Assembly: GCA_031261015.1 (NCBI GenBank)
Contig: JAISKG010000058.1
Location: forward strand, 1-11,861
Reading direction: 5' to 3'
From: Dysgonamonadaceae bacterium
GTDB lineage: Bacteria > Bacteroidota > Bacteroidia > Bacteroidales > Azobacteroidaceae
DNA length: 11,861 nt
In this document: in pieces, positions 1-8,898 of the stretch
Position numbering within the stretch: position 1 is the stretch's first letter
How the letters are laid out: each line of letters begins with the position of its first letter
The notes under the pieces: generated by a model
Seen by the model: the letters and a program-made list of their open reading frames with translations, nothing else
Database searches by the model: none
What the model was told of the DNA's origin: nothing
Program-made: the position numbers and the translations under genes

Positions 1-712
1 AAAGATTGATGTTGTAGGGATATTTTACTTTGTTGCAATACGATATAATCGTTTCGGAAGCGAAAGCCATTCCGCAGCGGACGGCAGCCATTCCCCAAGC
101 CTTGGAAAAAGTTTGCAAAACCACCAAATTCGGATAAAGATTCAATTCGCTCAACCAGCCCGGTTGGCCGGCAAAATCAATGTAAGCCTCATCGACAATC
201 ACAATTCCTTGAAAATGAGTGATGATTTTCTCGATTTCCGAACGGTTCAACAAATTTCCCGAAGGATTATTAGGAGAGCATAAAAAAATCAATTGGGTAT
301 GTGCATCGACTGCTGCCAGCAAAACATTTGCATTCAGCTGAAAATCAGCATCTAGCAATACACGGCGGTATTCCACATCATTGATTGCCGCGCAAACTTG
401 ATACATTCCGTAAGTCGGCTCGATGGCGACAATATTGTCGGTTTTTGGTTCGCAGAAAACGCGGATTAGTAGGTCGATGGCTTCGTCGCTTCCGTTGCCC
501 AAGAAAAGTTGTCCGGGTCTAACTTGTTTTAATCGAGCGATTTTCTCTTTTAATTCCCACTGCAACGGATCGGGATAACGATTATATGGCGCATTGTACG
601 GACTTTCATTGGCATCCAAATATGCAGAAGCCACGCCTTGAAACTCATCCCGCGCGCAGGAATAAGGTTTCAAATGGCGTATATTTTTCCGAATAAGTGA
701 TTCGATATTCAT
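1..712 (-). CDS. hisC: Histidinol-phosphate aminotransferase, 3' end cut by the window
   Basis: PLP-dependent transaminase of histidine synthesis that converts imidazole-acetol phosphate plus glutamate to histidinol phosphate; cytoplasmic. I translated it by hand: the frame is open from an ATG at 712-710 to the window edge, giving 237 codons of a family usually near 350. The active-site pattern is clear: VDEAYIDF contains D174 and Y177, and TFSKAWGMA contains the Schiff-base lysine K204, followed by R212. These sit at a constant offset of 10 from D184, Y187, K214 and R222 of E. coli HisC as I remember it. N-terminal residues include the YNRYPDP pattern typical of the family. The start lies 4 bp after the hisD stop, so it is surely co-transcribed with hisG and hisD. 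The C-terminal part, including the substrate-phosphate arginine, lies outside the window. Confidence 0.95.
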   Translation of the reverse strand, partial: MNIESLIRKNIRHLKPYSCARDEFQGVASAYLDANESPYNAPYNRYPDPLQWELKEKIARLKQVRPGQLFLGNGSDEAIDLLIRVFCEPKTDNIVAIEPTYGMYQVCAAINDVEYRRVLLDADFQLNANVLLAAVDAHTQLIFLCSPNNPSGNLLNRSEIEKIITHFQGIVIVDEAYIDFAGQPGWLSELNLYPNLVVLQTFSKAWGMAAVRCGMAFASETIISYCNKVKYPYNINL

Positions 713-716
713 AACA

Positions 717-1991
717 TCAAGACATTCTGATTATTGCCGCATTTTTATGTGCATCCAAGCCTTCATTTTCGGCCATCACGGCAATGGCTTTGCCCAAACG
801 GTTGATTCCTTCCTGCGTAATTTCCTGAAAACTGATTTTTTTTCGGAAACTATCCAAACAAACGCCGCTATACGCTTTAGCATAACCGTTTGTGGGCAAC
901 GTGTGATTGGTGCCCGAAGCGTAATCGCCTGCGCTTTCGGGAGAATAATGCCCCAGAAAGATTGAGCCTGCATGTTCAATTTGTTCAGCAATTTCAATAT
1001 AATTTTGCGTTTCAATTATAAGATGTTCGGGTGCATAACGATTCGTTAGATCAATAATTTCTTCCATCGAATGAAGAACAATGATTCGGCTGTTTTCCAA
1101 TGCTTTAGCTGCAATTTCCTTGCGAGGCAATAAATCCATTTGCCGCTCGATTTCATGTACAATCGCTTCGGCTAAAGTTTCGGAAGTTGTAAGCAAAATC
1201 GCTTGACTGTCAACGCCATGCTCGGCTTGAGAAAGCAAATCGGCCGCCACAAAATCGGGACGAGCCGTTTCGTCGGCGATGACTTCCACTTCCGAAGGGC
1301 CGGCCGGCAAATCAATCGCTGTCCCTTGCAGGTTCACCCATTGTTTAGCTGCTGTTACATACTGGTTGCCGGGGCCAAAGATTTTATCGACTTTCGGAAT
1401 ACTTTCGGCGCCGTAAGCCATGGCTCCAATTGCCTGAACGCCACCGATTTTAAAGATTCGATCGACTCCGGTCACTATGGCCGCAAACAAAATCGCCGGA
1501 TGCAATTTTCCGTTTCGATCGGGTGGCGAACATAAGATAATTTCGCGACAACCAGCCAATTTAGCCGGAACCGCCAACATCAAAACCGTCGAAAAAAGAG
1601 GCGCTGTTCCACCCGGAACATACAATCCAACTTTTTCGATCGGTGTTGCTTTTTGCCAACACACTACGCCCGGCATCGTTTCCACCCGAACTTCAGTAGA
1701 ATCCTGAGCCGCGTGAAATTTTTCAATATTTTGTTTAGCTATTAAAATCGCTTCTTTCAATTCCTTAGAAACTAAATTATGCACTTCCGCTTTTTCCGCT
1801 TCGGAAACTTCCAAATCGTTTAAAGTGACATGATCGAATTGCTTTTCATAATCTATAATTGATTGATAGCCATTTGTTTGCACATCTAACAAAATTCGTT
1901 TCACCCTGTCCAATAAAGGAAGCGGATCGAATACCGGACGACTGACGAGTTCGTCCCATTGCGACGGATCGGGATAGCGAATTAATTGCAT
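717..1991 (-). CDS. hisD: Histidinol dehydrogenase
   Basis: Zinc enzyme that oxidises histidinol to histidine with two NAD+, the last two steps of the pathway; cytoplasmic, normally a homodimer. The 424 residues match the usual length (about 430). Key residues all sit four positions before their E. coli counterparts: metal ligands Q255 and H258 in LLSQAEHG, D356 in SAGDYASG and H415 in LDAHKNAA, and the catalytic pair E322-H323 in APEHLI. The family signature [15 protein letters not shown] is at 226-240. The protein is full length with nothing missing. The ATG start lies 10 bp after the hisG stop and the stop is 4 bp before hisC, so hisG-hisD-hisC is a tight operon. No strong Shine-Dalgarno site is seen, which is usual for Bacteroidetes. 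Confidence 0.98.
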   Translation of the reverse strand: MQLIRYPDPSQWDELVSRPVFDPLPLLDRVKRILLDVQTNGYQSIIDYEKQFDHVTLNDLEVSEAEKAEVHNLVSKELKEAILIAKQNIEKFHAAQDSTEVRVETMPGVVCWQKATPIEKVGLYVPGGTAPLFSTVLMLAVPAKLAGCREIILCSPPDRNGKLHPAILFAAIVTGVDRIFKIGGVQAIGAMAYGAESIPKVDKIFGPGNQYVTAAKQWVNLQGTAIDLPAGPSEVEVIADETARPDFVAADLLSQAEHGVDSQAILLTTSETLAEAIVHEIERQMDLLPRKEIAAKALENSRIIVLHSMEEIIDLTNRYAPEHLIIETQNYIEIAEQIEHAGSIFLGHYSPESAGDYASGTNHTLPTNGYAKAYSGVCLDSFRKKISFQEITQEGINRLGKAIAVMAENEGLDAHKNAAIIRMS

Positions 1992-2001
1992 ATATGTATG
2001 T

Positions 2002-2853
2002 CTATAAAATCATTTTTTCGATCGGGATAATCAAAATTCCTTCTGCGCCGGCTGCTTTCAATTTTCCGATGATTTCCCAGAAGCGTTTCTCGCTAAGGAC
2101 CGAATGTACGGAACTCCAATTTTCCTGAGCCAGAGGCAGAACCGTAGGACTTTTCATTCCCGGCAGAATATCGAAAATCTCCTGCAATTTATCGTTGGGT
2201 GCATTCAACAAGATGTATTTTTTCCCATCGGCAGTCTGCACGGCGTCCAGACGGAACAGTAACTCTTGCAAAATCTCCTTTTTATCTTTCTTCAGTTTCT
2301 TGTTGGCGATGAGTAAAGCTTCGGACTGCATCACTACCGCCACTTCTTTCAAATGATTGCTGATCAGCGTGCTGCCCGAACTTACAATATCGAAAACAGC
2401 ATCAGCCAATCCGATGCTCGGCGCAATTTCCACCGATCCGCTGATGATGTGAATATCCGCTTTGATGGCGTTCTTTTTGAGAAAATCGGTCAAGATCTCC
2501 GGATAAGAAGTTGCAATTTTTTTTCCGGCAAACCAATTCAAATGTGTATATTCTTCTTCTTTCGGAATGGCTAAAGATAAACGGCAAGTACTGAATCCCA
2601 ATCGTTTAATGATGTCCACATTTTGTTTCTTTTCGGCAAATTCGTTTTCGCCCACAATGCCTACATCGGCCGCTCCGTCGGCCACAGCCTGCGGAATATC
2701 GTCGTCGCGTAAAAAAAGCAATTCGGCCGGAAACGATTTGGAAGCCACCAACAAATTTCTTTTTCCCACCGATAATTTAATACCTGCTTCTTGAAGCAGG
2801 CTCATAGTTTCGTCGAATAAACGGCCTTTGGCTTGTACTGCAATTCGTAACAT
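2002..2853 (-). CDS. hisG: ATP phosphoribosyltransferase, long form with regulatory domain
   Basis: First, committed step of histidine synthesis: ATP plus PRPP gives phosphoribosyl-ATP. The 283 residues identify the long, HisZ-independent form. Residues 1 to about 205 are the two-lobed catalytic part, with DVGIVGENEF at 63-72 and the PRPP-binding pattern EIAPSIGLADAVFDI...SGSTL at 142-163. Residues from about 208 to 283 are the ACT/PII-like HisG_C domain (YILLNAP, LPGMKSPTVLPL, GILIIPIEKM), which in the family senses histidine, so feedback inhibition of the enzyme is expected. No leader peptide or attenuator is visible, because the preceding transporter gene ends only 6 bp upstream. Expression therefore appears to depend on promoters before the transporter or before prs. 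Confidence 0.98.
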   Translation of the reverse strand: MLRIAVQAKGRLFDETMSLLQEAGIKLSVGKRNLLVASKSFPAELLFLRDDDIPQAVADGAADVGIVGENEFAEKKQNVDIIKRLGFSTCRLSLAIPKEEEYTHLNWFAGKKIATSYPEILTDFLKKNAIKADIHIISGSVEIAPSIGLADAVFDIVSSGSTLISNHLKEVAVVMQSEALLIANKKLKKDKKEILQELLFRLDAVQTADGKKYILLNAPNDKLQEIFDILPGMKSPTVLPLAQENWSSVHSVLSEKRFWEIIGKLKAAGAEGILIIPIEKMIL

Positions 2854-2859
2854 ATTGAT

Positions 2860-4533
2860 TTACACAAAGAAAAGTATTAATAATTGAGCTAATAAAACTC
2901 GTAAAAACATTGTCAACGGATAAACGGTTGCGTAGCTGACGGCGGGCGCATCGTTGCTGGCTGTAGCGTTGGAATATGCCAAAGCGGGAGGATCGGTCGT
3001 ACTTCCGGCCAATAATCCCATCAGTGTATAATAATTCAAATGGAAACCTAAACGACCGATAATTCCGACCGTTAGCAATGGAACAACAGTGATGATGAAT
3101 CCTAAGCCGATCCAGTAAAAGCCGCCGTTGTTGACGATCGTTGAAACGAAATTTTCGCCTGCTCCAAGTCCTACACAAGCCAAAAACAGGCAGATACCGA
3201 TTTCGCGCAACATCAAATTGGCGCTCATCGTCGTATAAGTGACCAAATGATATTTAGGTCCGAAAATACTGATCAAAATGGCGACAATCAGCGGGCCTCC
3301 GGCTAAACCCAATTTGACCGGCTGCGGAATGCCGGGGAAAGCAAACGGAATGGATCCCAGTAAAACGCCTAAAAAAATACCGATAAAAATAGGAACTAAG
3401 TTCGGTTCGTTCAAGCGTTTCATCTGATTTCCCAAAACTTTTTCCACGCTACCGATCGCCTGTTCATCGCCAACGACGGTTACGCGGTCGCCCACCTGCA
3501 AATGCAAGCCGGGATCGGCAATTAAATCAACACCCGACCGGTTCACACGCGTAATATTCACTCCGAAATTAGTGCGTAAACTCATCTGTCTGATGGACTT
3601 GCCATTAATTCCCGCTTTCGTGATCAAAATTCGGCGCGAAACCAAATGCGAATCCAAAACATCCCAATCTTTTTGTTTCATCTCGATGGCTGATCCGACA
3701 AAAACCGTAACTGCCTCATGGTGATTAGGAGTTGTCGCTACATAAATTTTATCGTTTGGATGCAAAACCGTGCGGGAAGAAGCAATTTCCATTTGATTGT
3801 TTTCTGCATGCAACACGCGAGAAACCACAAGCTTACGACTGATCAACTGATGAATTTCACCGATTGTTTTTCCGAAAATCGCCGGATTGGTCACCTGAAG
3901 GGAAATCAGTTCGATACGGTCGTCTTTACTTCCGGTCGTCGCGTTCAAATCGTCCGACTCCTTATTAAATTGGATTTTAAATATCCATTTAATAAATAAA
4001 ATCGAAAGAATAATTCCTACAACCGCCAACGGATAAGCGACGGCATAACCCATCGCAATCGTCGGATCGCCAACGTGATGCGTGTCATAATAAGCTTGTT
4101 GTGCGGCTCCTAAACCCGGCGTATTCGTAACTGCCCCCGACATAATTCCGACCATCGTTTGCATCGGAATACCGGTCACATAATGAAGAATGATTGTAAT
4201 GATAACTCCCAGAACCACCACCGATGCTGCCAGCAGATTCAATCTAATCCCACCTTTTTTAAAGGAAGAGAAAAATCCCGGTCCTACTTGTAATCCAATG
4301 GAATACACAAAGAGAATCAAACCAAATTCCTTCATGAAATGGAGAATTTCTTCATTGACACGCAATCCGAAGTGTCCCAATAAGATACCGACAAAAAGGA
4401 CAAACGTGATTCCCAATGAAATTCCTCCAATTTTGATTTTGCCCAATGTGATACCCAATGCAATCACAATCGCAAAAAGCAAAACCATATGGGCAACGCC
4501 GTCGCCGCAAAATAAATCAATCAACCAATTCAT
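2860..4533 (-). CDS. AspT/YidE/YbjL-family transporter with two RCK_C domains
   Basis: Inner-membrane secondary transporter of the aspartate:alanine exchanger family. The 557 residues show the family layout: about five hydrophobic segments (about 13-190), a hydrophilic centre (about 190-375) with two TrkA-C/RCK_C-like domains (about 205-280 and 290-370), then about five or six more segments (376-557). The two membrane halves are related. [12 protein letters not shown] at 129-140 is echoed by [12 protein letters not shown] at 506-517, and GYAVAYPL at 162-169 by SYATVYPL at 533-540. This duplicated motif is the AspT-type hallmark. Substrate cannot be read from sequence: aspartate/alanine exchange is known for Tetragenococcus AspT, but YidE and YbjL relatives are largely uncharacterised. 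The gene stands 42 bp after marC and 6 bp before hisG, so it may lead a transporter-hisGDC transcript. Confidence 0.9.
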   Translation of the reverse strand: MNWLIDLFCGDGVAHMVLLFAIVIALGITLGKIKIGGISLGITFVLFVGILLGHFGLRVNEEILHFMKEFGLILFVYSIGLQVGPGFFSSFKKGGIRLNLLAASVVVLGVIITIILHYVTGIPMQTMVGIMSGAVTNTPGLGAAQQAYYDTHHVGDPTIAMGYAVAYPLAVVGIILSILFIKWIFKIQFNKESDDLNATTGSKDDRIELISLQVTNPAIFGKTIGEIHQLISRKLVVSRVLHAENNQMEIASSRTVLHPNDKIYVATTPNHHEAVTVFVGSAIEMKQKDWDVLDSHLVSRRILITKAGINGKSIRQMSLRTNFGVNITRVNRSGVDLIADPGLHLQVGDRVTVVGDEQAIGSVEKVLGNQMKRLNEPNLVPIFIGIFLGVLLGSIPFAFPGIPQPVKLGLAGGPLIVAILISIFGPKYHLVTYTTMSANLMLREIGICLFLACVGLGAGENFVSTIVNNGGFYWIGLGFIITVVPLLTVGIIGRLGFHLNYYTLMGLLAGSTTDPPALAYSNATASNDAPAVSYATVYPLTMFLRVLLAQLLILFFV

Positions 4534-4555
4534 ATCTGTTGTGACAAATTTTTCG

Positions 4556-4563
4556 CAAAAGTA
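4556..4563 (-). promoter_or_regulatory. Possible Bacteroidetes -7 box before the transporter-hisGDC genes
   Basis: On the minus strand the 42-bp gap between marC and the transporter reads TACTTTTG, a full match to the Bacteroidetes -7 consensus TAnnTTTG, 22 bp before the ATG. The same octamer occurs before prs. No good TTTG -33 element is found 19-21 bp upstream (the region reads TTAGG), so this could be a weak internal promoter or chance. Confidence 0.4.
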
Positions 4564-4575
4564 GATAAAGAAACG

Positions 4576-5160
4576 CTAATTGCCTAATAAATGGTTAATA
4601 TTACTCATGAAAAGTTTGACGGCAATAGCCAATAAGATGATGCCGAAAAACTTACGAAGCACGTAAACGCCGCCTTTCCCAATGATTTTTTCGATGAGAT
4701 TGACTTTGCGTAACACAATATATACAATGAGCATGTTTAATAGTAACGCCGCAATAATATTAAAGGAGCTGTATTCGGCTTTCAACGAAAGCAACGCGGT
4801 GAAGGCGCCCGGCCCGGCTAAAAGCGGGAAAATGAGCGGAATCATTGTTGAACTCCCTGAAGGATTGTCCATCTTGAAAATCTCGATGCCGAAAGTCATT
4901 TCGCAACCGATGACGAATAAAACCAAAGAACCTGCTACTGCAAAGGAATATACATCCACGTTGAAAAGCTGCAGGATTCCTTCTCCTGCAAAAAAGAAGA
5001 TCAGCAGGATTAAAAAAGAGAAGAAAGAAGCTTTGAATGAGCTGTAATACTTGTTTTTCTCCTGCAAATCAACTAAAATAGGCAAGGATCCCGTGATGTC
5101 GATAATGGCGAACAAGACGATAAAAGCGCTGATAAAATGCTGAAAGTTAAATTCCCACAT
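4576..5160 (-). CDS. MarC-family integral membrane protein
   Basis: Small six-helix inner-membrane protein of the MarC (UPF0056) family. The original E. coli protein was once linked to multiple antibiotic resistance, but that link was withdrawn and the substrate is unknown. I chose the ATG at 5160 (194 residues, MWEFNFQHF...), because family members begin just before the first helix. An upstream in-frame ATG at 5187 would add nine residues and increase the overlap with the kinase gene from 14 to 41 nt. Family marks are DITGSLPIL at 21-29, in place of the more common DPxGxxPxF, and FPLLAGPGA at 111-119, with strongly hydrophobic stretches between. Overlap with the preceding aspartate kinase gene suggests translational coupling. 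The function remains unassigned. Confidence 0.9.
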   Translation of the reverse strand: MWEFNFQHFISAFIVLFAIIDITGSLPILVDLQEKNKYYSSFKASFFSFLILLIFFFAGEGILQLFNVDVYSFAVAGSLVLFVIGCEMTFGIEIFKMDNPSGSSTMIPLIFPLLAGPGAFTALLSLKAEYSSFNIIAALLLNMLIVYIVLRKVNLIEKIIGKGGVYVLRKFFGIILLAIAVKLFMSNINHLLGN

Positions 5161-6550
5161 GTGATTTATAATTAATACATAAAGCATCGTTTAAGGCGAC
5201 AACCGCCTTGTTGTAATGTTCGCGTGCAATCACAAATTGCATGTTGACTTGCTTGAGCGACTGCCCGAAACATTCGATATTGATTTGATTGTCGTACAAT
5301 GCCTGAGCGCCTTTGTACAAAAATCCGGGATGAGCGATATTGGTTCCCATAGCGCAAACAATCGCTACCGGCTTGACCGTGAGTTGATAAACCAAGGTTT
5401 TCATTTCTTCCAGCATGCAATATACTTTCGGGATATCCCATGCGACCATCGTGATGCTATTAGCATTCGTTGATTTTAGTATGTAGCTGACATCGTGACG
5501 TTTCATTATTTCCATCAGACGCAAATCGTAGCCGACTTCGCCAACCATCAACGGATCGTGTATTTCAAAAGCGATCACTTTGTCGGTTCCCGAAACGATT
5601 TCGACACGCGGTTCGGGTGAAACATAATCGTTGGAGATGATCGTTCCCGGATGATCAGGATCGAAAGTATTTTTGATGCGGATTTTTACTCCAGCCAATT
5701 CCAGGGGTTTAGCCGCTTTCGGATGAATCGCTTCCATACCGACATCGGCCAATTGGTCGGCGATAATATAATTGGTTTTCCCGACCGGAATCGATTTTTC
5801 GATGCCCACAATCTTCGGATCTGCGCTCGACAAATGATACTCTTTGTGAATAATAGCTTCGTCGGCTTGCACATCCACAGCTATTTTGCTGAACGTGACT
5901 TCCGAATACCCGCGATCGAAAGCGCGCATAATTCCTTCCGTTCCTTTCGTGTAACCGGTTGCCACACACAAAGTTTTGGAAAAATCAATGCCTTGAAAAG
6001 CTTTATGAATGCGTTCGTCAATCGTTAACGGTTCGTTATCATTGAATCCGCATAAGTCGATAAACGTGGCTTGAATGTCGTGATTATTTAAAATATTAAC
6101 GGAATTCCAAGCCGAATGCGCTTCTCCCAGCGAAGCCAAAATTTCGCGCGCGGCCAAATAAATATTGCTTTTTTCCACGTAACCAGAGGCAATCACTTGA
6201 TTCATAGATGAAAGATAAGTTTTTGCCTGTTCGATCCGGTAACGGATAAATTGATTGGCTTCCATCAGATTCAAACCTGCCACAGCAAAGCCTTGGTTCA
6301 GACCGATTAGTTTGACAAGTAATTCATCTAAAGCCGTTTCGTAATCTTCATTGTGAAGAAATTGAGAGTAAATACCCGGTTCGCCCGTTTTTTTATGTTC
6401 TAATAACCAATTAGTTACATTATTGTAAGCCGATACGACGAAAATACGGTTATACATGGTTTCCGGCGTGCGGTTTCTCAAGATGATATTTTCCATGCAC
6501 TCAGCAAATTGCGACATGGATGTTCCGCCTATTTTTTCTACTGTCAACAT
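5147..6550 (-). CDS. Aspartate kinase, Ask_Ect-like type
   Basis: Phosphorylates L-aspartate with ATP to give 4-phosphoaspartate, the entry to lysine, threonine, methionine and diaminopimelate synthesis. The 467 residues contain an N-terminal amino-acid kinase domain (about 1-310) and two C-terminal ACT domains (about 319-370 and 390-460). The usual KFGGTSV start is VEKIGGTSM at 4-12, with K6 as the expected catalytic lysine. The usual RGGSD-type loop is FDRGYSEVTFS at 211-221, followed by SSADPKIVG at 241-249 and HPKAAKPL at 277-284. From memory these variants mark the sequence class first named in ectoine gene clusters, although no ectoine genes (ectA, ectB, ectC) are present here. The gene starts 11 bp after prs and overlaps marC. 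The ACT domains suggest amino-acid feedback, but which effector cannot be told. Being monofunctional, it has no homoserine dehydrogenase domain. Confidence 0.92.
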   Translation of the reverse strand: MLTVEKIGGTSMSQFAECMENIILRNRTPETMYNRIFVVSAYNNVTNWLLEHKKTGEPGIYSQFLHNEDYETALDELLVKLIGLNQGFAVAGLNLMEANQFIRYRIEQAKTYLSSMNQVIASGYVEKSNIYLAAREILASLGEAHSAWNSVNILNNHDIQATFIDLCGFNDNEPLTIDERIHKAFQGIDFSKTLCVATGYTKGTEGIMRAFDRGYSEVTFSKIAVDVQADEAIIHKEYHLSSADPKIVGIEKSIPVGKTNYIIADQLADVGMEAIHPKAAKPLELAGVKIRIKNTFDPDHPGTIISNDYVSPEPRVEIVSGTDKVIAFEIHDPLMVGEVGYDLRLMEIMKRHDVSYILKSTNANSITMVAWDIPKVYCMLEEMKTLVYQLTVKPVAIVCAMGTNIAHPGFLYKGAQALYDNQINIECFGQSLKQVNMQFVIAREHYNKAVVALNDALCINYKSHVGI

Positions 6551-6561
6551 TTTCCGGAGTT

Positions 6562-7500
6562 TTATGCTAAATAAAGCGAACTAATGGATTCATTGTTACA
6601 TACGCGACTGATGGCTGTTGCAAACATTTCCGCGACTGAAACGACTTTCACTTTTTCGCTTTTCTTAGAATAAGGAATACTGTCGGTAAACATAATTTCG
6701 GTCAGCGGCGATTGATCGACTCGCACCGAAGCCGGGTCCGACATCACGGCGTGCGAAGCGAAAGCACGTACCGAGTTGGCTCCTTCGGCGATCATCAAAT
6801 CGGCCGCTTTCGTGATGGTGCCGGCGGTATCGACGATGTCGTCCACCAAAATCACGTCCATGCCTTTCACGTCGCCGATGATTTTCATTTCGGAAACTTC
6901 GTTGGCTTTTTTCCTTAATTTATAGCAGATTACCATTGGTATATTCAGATGTTTAGCATACGAATTGGCGCGTTTGGTTCCGCCAACGTCAGGCGTCGCG
7001 ATCACTGGATTCGGTAACTTCCATGAACGAATTTCTTCCATAAATACGCTTGAAGCGTAGAGGTGATCGACCGGAACATCGAAAAATCCTTGAATCTGAT
7101 CGGCATGTAGATCCATGGTTATCAGCCGGTTTAATCCGGAAGCGCTGAGTAAGTCGGCTACCAATTTCGCTCCGATGGCTACGCGCGGCTTGTCTTTCCG
7201 GTCTTGGCGCGCCCAACCGAAATAAGGAATCACGGCGATAATGGATTTAGCCGATGCGCGTTTGGCTGCGTCGATCATCAGCAAAAGTTCCATCAAATTG
7301 TCGGCGTTGGGAAAAGTCGATTGAATGAGGAAAACATAATCGCCGCGAATTGATTCCTCGTAGGAAACCGAAAATTCGCCGTCGGCAAAATGCTCGACGA
7401 TCATTTTACCTAAATCGCACTGCAAATTGGCGCAAATTTTTTCCGCCAGATACCGGGAGCTAGTACCGGCAAACACTTTGTAAGGAACTCTTGTGTCCAT
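6562..7500 (-). CDS. prs: Ribose-phosphate pyrophosphokinase (PRPP synthetase)
   Basis: Makes PRPP and AMP from ribose 5-phosphate and ATP; PRPP feeds purine, pyrimidine, NAD, tryptophan and histidine synthesis. The 312 residues match class I enzymes. Visible sites are IPYFGWARQDRK at 91-102 (ATP region), the family signature DLHADQIQGFF at 130-140 with metal ligand H132, the flexible catalytic loop KLRKKANEVSEM at 194-205 (K194 and R196), and the PRPP loop VILVDDIVDTAGTIT at 216-230 with D220-D221. All are intact. The gene follows a promoter-bearing 120-bp spacer and is separated by only 11 bp from the aspartate kinase gene, so it likely heads that transcript. HisG, encoded a few genes downstream, uses its product. 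Confidence 0.98.
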   Translation of the reverse strand: MDTRVPYKVFAGTSSRYLAEKICANLQCDLGKMIVEHFADGEFSVSYEESIRGDYVFLIQSTFPNADNLMELLLMIDAAKRASAKSIIAVIPYFGWARQDRKDKPRVAIGAKLVADLLSASGLNRLITMDLHADQIQGFFDVPVDHLYASSVFMEEIRSWKLPNPVIATPDVGGTKRANSYAKHLNIPMVICYKLRKKANEVSEMKIIGDVKGMDVILVDDIVDTAGTITKAADLMIAEGANSVRAFASHAVMSDPASVRVDQSPLTEIMFTDSIPYSKKSEKVKVVSVAEMFATAISRVCNNESISSLYLA

Positions 7501-7548
7501 CGAAACTTTGTTTTTAGAATGAATGATTGTAAAAATGGATTAGTTGTG

Positions 7549-7579
7549 CAAAAGTACAACAAAAAACCAAATTTTCCAA
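7549..7579 (-). promoter_or_regulatory. Candidate Bacteroidetes-type promoter for prs
   Basis: On the minus strand TACTTTTG (7556-7549) matches the Bacteroidetes -7 consensus TAnnTTTG, and TTGG (7579-7576) lies upstream as a -33-like element; the spacer between TTG and the -7 box is 20 nt. Transcription would start roughly 45 nt before the prs ATG at 7500. This is the best promoter match in the window and marks the boundary between the adk-obg-cyuA-like cluster and the prs cluster. Confidence 0.6.
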
Positions 7580-7620
7580 GTAAGGGCAATCCGGCATTAT
7601 GATAAACGTAAAGATTGCTT

Positions 7621-8898
7621 CTATATTTTTCCCGTCATAATTTCCAGCACTACCCGGTCGGTTTCTTTCATACCGACGGAGCCGATGCTGGCCAGATTGC
7701 GGATCGATTGATCAACTTCTTCATCAATAATGCCTTCGAGTGCACTAACGTATTTCCCTTCCATGGCCAGCATAGCCGAGAAAACGGCAGTCGAAACGCT
7801 GCTTGTTACTTTCAGGGAGCAGCTGGGCTTGGCGCCGTCGCAAATCATGCCGGTGAGGTTGGCAATCATGTTTTTGATGGCATAAGAGATTTCCCGATAG
7901 CCGCCGCCCATCAGGTAAGTGATGCCGCAAGCAGCTCCGGTCGAGGCGACTACGCAGCCGCACAAGGCGGATAAGCGGCCTACATATTGCTTGATATAAA
8001 TGACGGTCAAATTACTGAGCGCTAAGGCGCGAATCAGTTTTTCCTCGGATTGATGCGTTTCTTCAGCGTAAACCGCGACGGGCAAAGTGGCTGTAATTCC
8101 CTGATTGCCGCTGCCCGAATTGGTCATTACGGGAATCATAGCGCCGGCCATGCGTGCATCGCAGGCAGATGAAGTGTGGGATAAAATCTTGGAAAGTAAG
8201 CTATTGCCCATGATTTGTTTTGCATACGCTCCAGTGAGAGTTTGCCCCAGCGAATGGCCGTAGCGTTGCTGCATCGCCGACTCGGCAGCGTTTTTGTTGA
8301 GGCGGGCGGATTCCAAAATAAAACGCAGATCGTCGAGCGGCGTTTGCAGAGCAAAATCGACCACTTTCTGCAAATTCAATGTCGTTTCGGAAGATTCGGA
8401 CTTTTCTTCGACAACTGATTCTTCGAATAAGATTCGGCCGTTTTTTTCGATGCGGGTAAAATGCGTATGCGAACCGGAAATCACGGTGGCGACCCGGTCT
8501 TTTTCCCGAGTGCAAACCGCTTCGATATACAAGTTTTCCTTGATTTCTTCTTTCAAAGCTATAGTGATTTGCTGACCGGCGATCATTTGCTTGCCGGCTT
8601 CGAGAGCTTCGGGTGTAAGATCCTTCAACACTTCGAGTTCGTAAGCAGATTTACCGATCAATGCGCCCAAGGCCACGGCAATAGGAAGACCGATCATGCC
8701 GGTTCCGGGAATGCCTACGCCCATCGCGTTTTTCAATACGTTGGCCGATAAATATACTTGAATATGTTCGGGTTGGTTGCCCAATTCTTCGACAGCTTTA
8801 GCGACGGCCAAAGCAACAGCGACGGGTTCCGTGCAGCCGATGGCCGGAACAACTTCACGTTTAATAAGTTGTATGATTAACTCTTTATTCAAAATCAA
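7621..8898 (-). CDS. L-cysteine desulfidase / UPF0597 family protein (CyuA-like)
   Basis: Iron-sulfur enzyme of the family containing archaeal L-cysteine desulfidase and E. coli CyuA (YhaM), related to the alpha subunit of iron-sulfur L-serine dehydratase. Known members break L-cysteine into pyruvate, ammonia and sulfide. The 425 residues show [11 protein letters not shown] at 21-31 with C22, [14 protein letters not shown] at 261-274, ALCGCVV with C313 and C315, and CDGAKPSC with C353 and C360. C22, C313, C353 and C360 fit the spacing of the active-site cysteine (Cys25) and the three cluster cysteines (282, 322, 329) that I recall for the Methanocaldococcus jannaschii enzyme, so an active 4Fe-4S enzyme is likely. 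There is no in-frame ATG: an upstream TAG at 8904-8902 closes the frame and the first internal Met is residue 59. The start is TTG at 8898, or TTG at 8892. The gene overlaps obg by 14 nt. Confidence 0.88.
   Translation of the reverse strand: MILNKELIIQLIKREVVPAIGCTEPVAVALAVAKAVEELGNQPEHIQVYLSANVLKNAMGVGIPGTGMIGLPIAVALGALIGKSAYELEVLKDLTPEALEAGKQMIAGQQITIALKEEIKENLYIEAVCTREKDRVATVISGSHTHFTRIEKNGRILFEESVVEEKSESSETTLNLQKVVDFALQTPLDDLRFILESARLNKNAAESAMQQRYGHSLGQTLTGAYAKQIMGNSLLSKILSHTSSACDARMAGAMIPVMTNSGSGNQGITATLPVAVYAEETHQSEEKLIRALALSNLTVIYIKQYVGRLSALCGCVVASTGAACGITYLMGGGYREISYAIKNMIANLTGMICDGAKPSCSLKVTSSVSTAVFSAMLAMEGKYVSALEGIIDEEVDQSIRNLASIGSVGMKETDRVVLEIMTGKI

Noticed and set aside
1203..1535. 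Plus-strand open frame of 110 codons inside hisD
   Set aside because: It lies wholly inside the intact, motif-complete hisD on the other strand, has no recognisable domain and no promoter; it is a shadow frame.
2777..3178. Minus-strand 133-codon frame across the transporter and hisG
   Set aside because: It overlaps two well-supported genes in another frame, and its Arg/Ser-rich, low-complexity composition is typical of out-of-frame reading.
4190..4564. Plus-strand 124-codon frame inside the transporter gene
   Set aside because: Antisense to a conserved membrane protein; its Pro/Lys/Asn/Ile-rich sequence reflects reverse reading of hydrophobic codons.
5651..6028. Plus-strand 125-codon frame opposite the aspartate kinase gene
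   Set aside because: Antisense shadow of an intact kinase with all motifs; no independent support.
7501..7620. Small RNA or riboswitch before prs
   Set aside because: Only a promoter match and a weak 6-bp inverted repeat are seen in these 120 bp; no known riboswitch core or strong structure is recognisable.
7615..7974. Plus-strand 119-codon frame opposite the cyuA-like gene
   Set aside because: Its sequence derives from the antisense of conserved UPF0597 motifs, with no family resemblance of its own.
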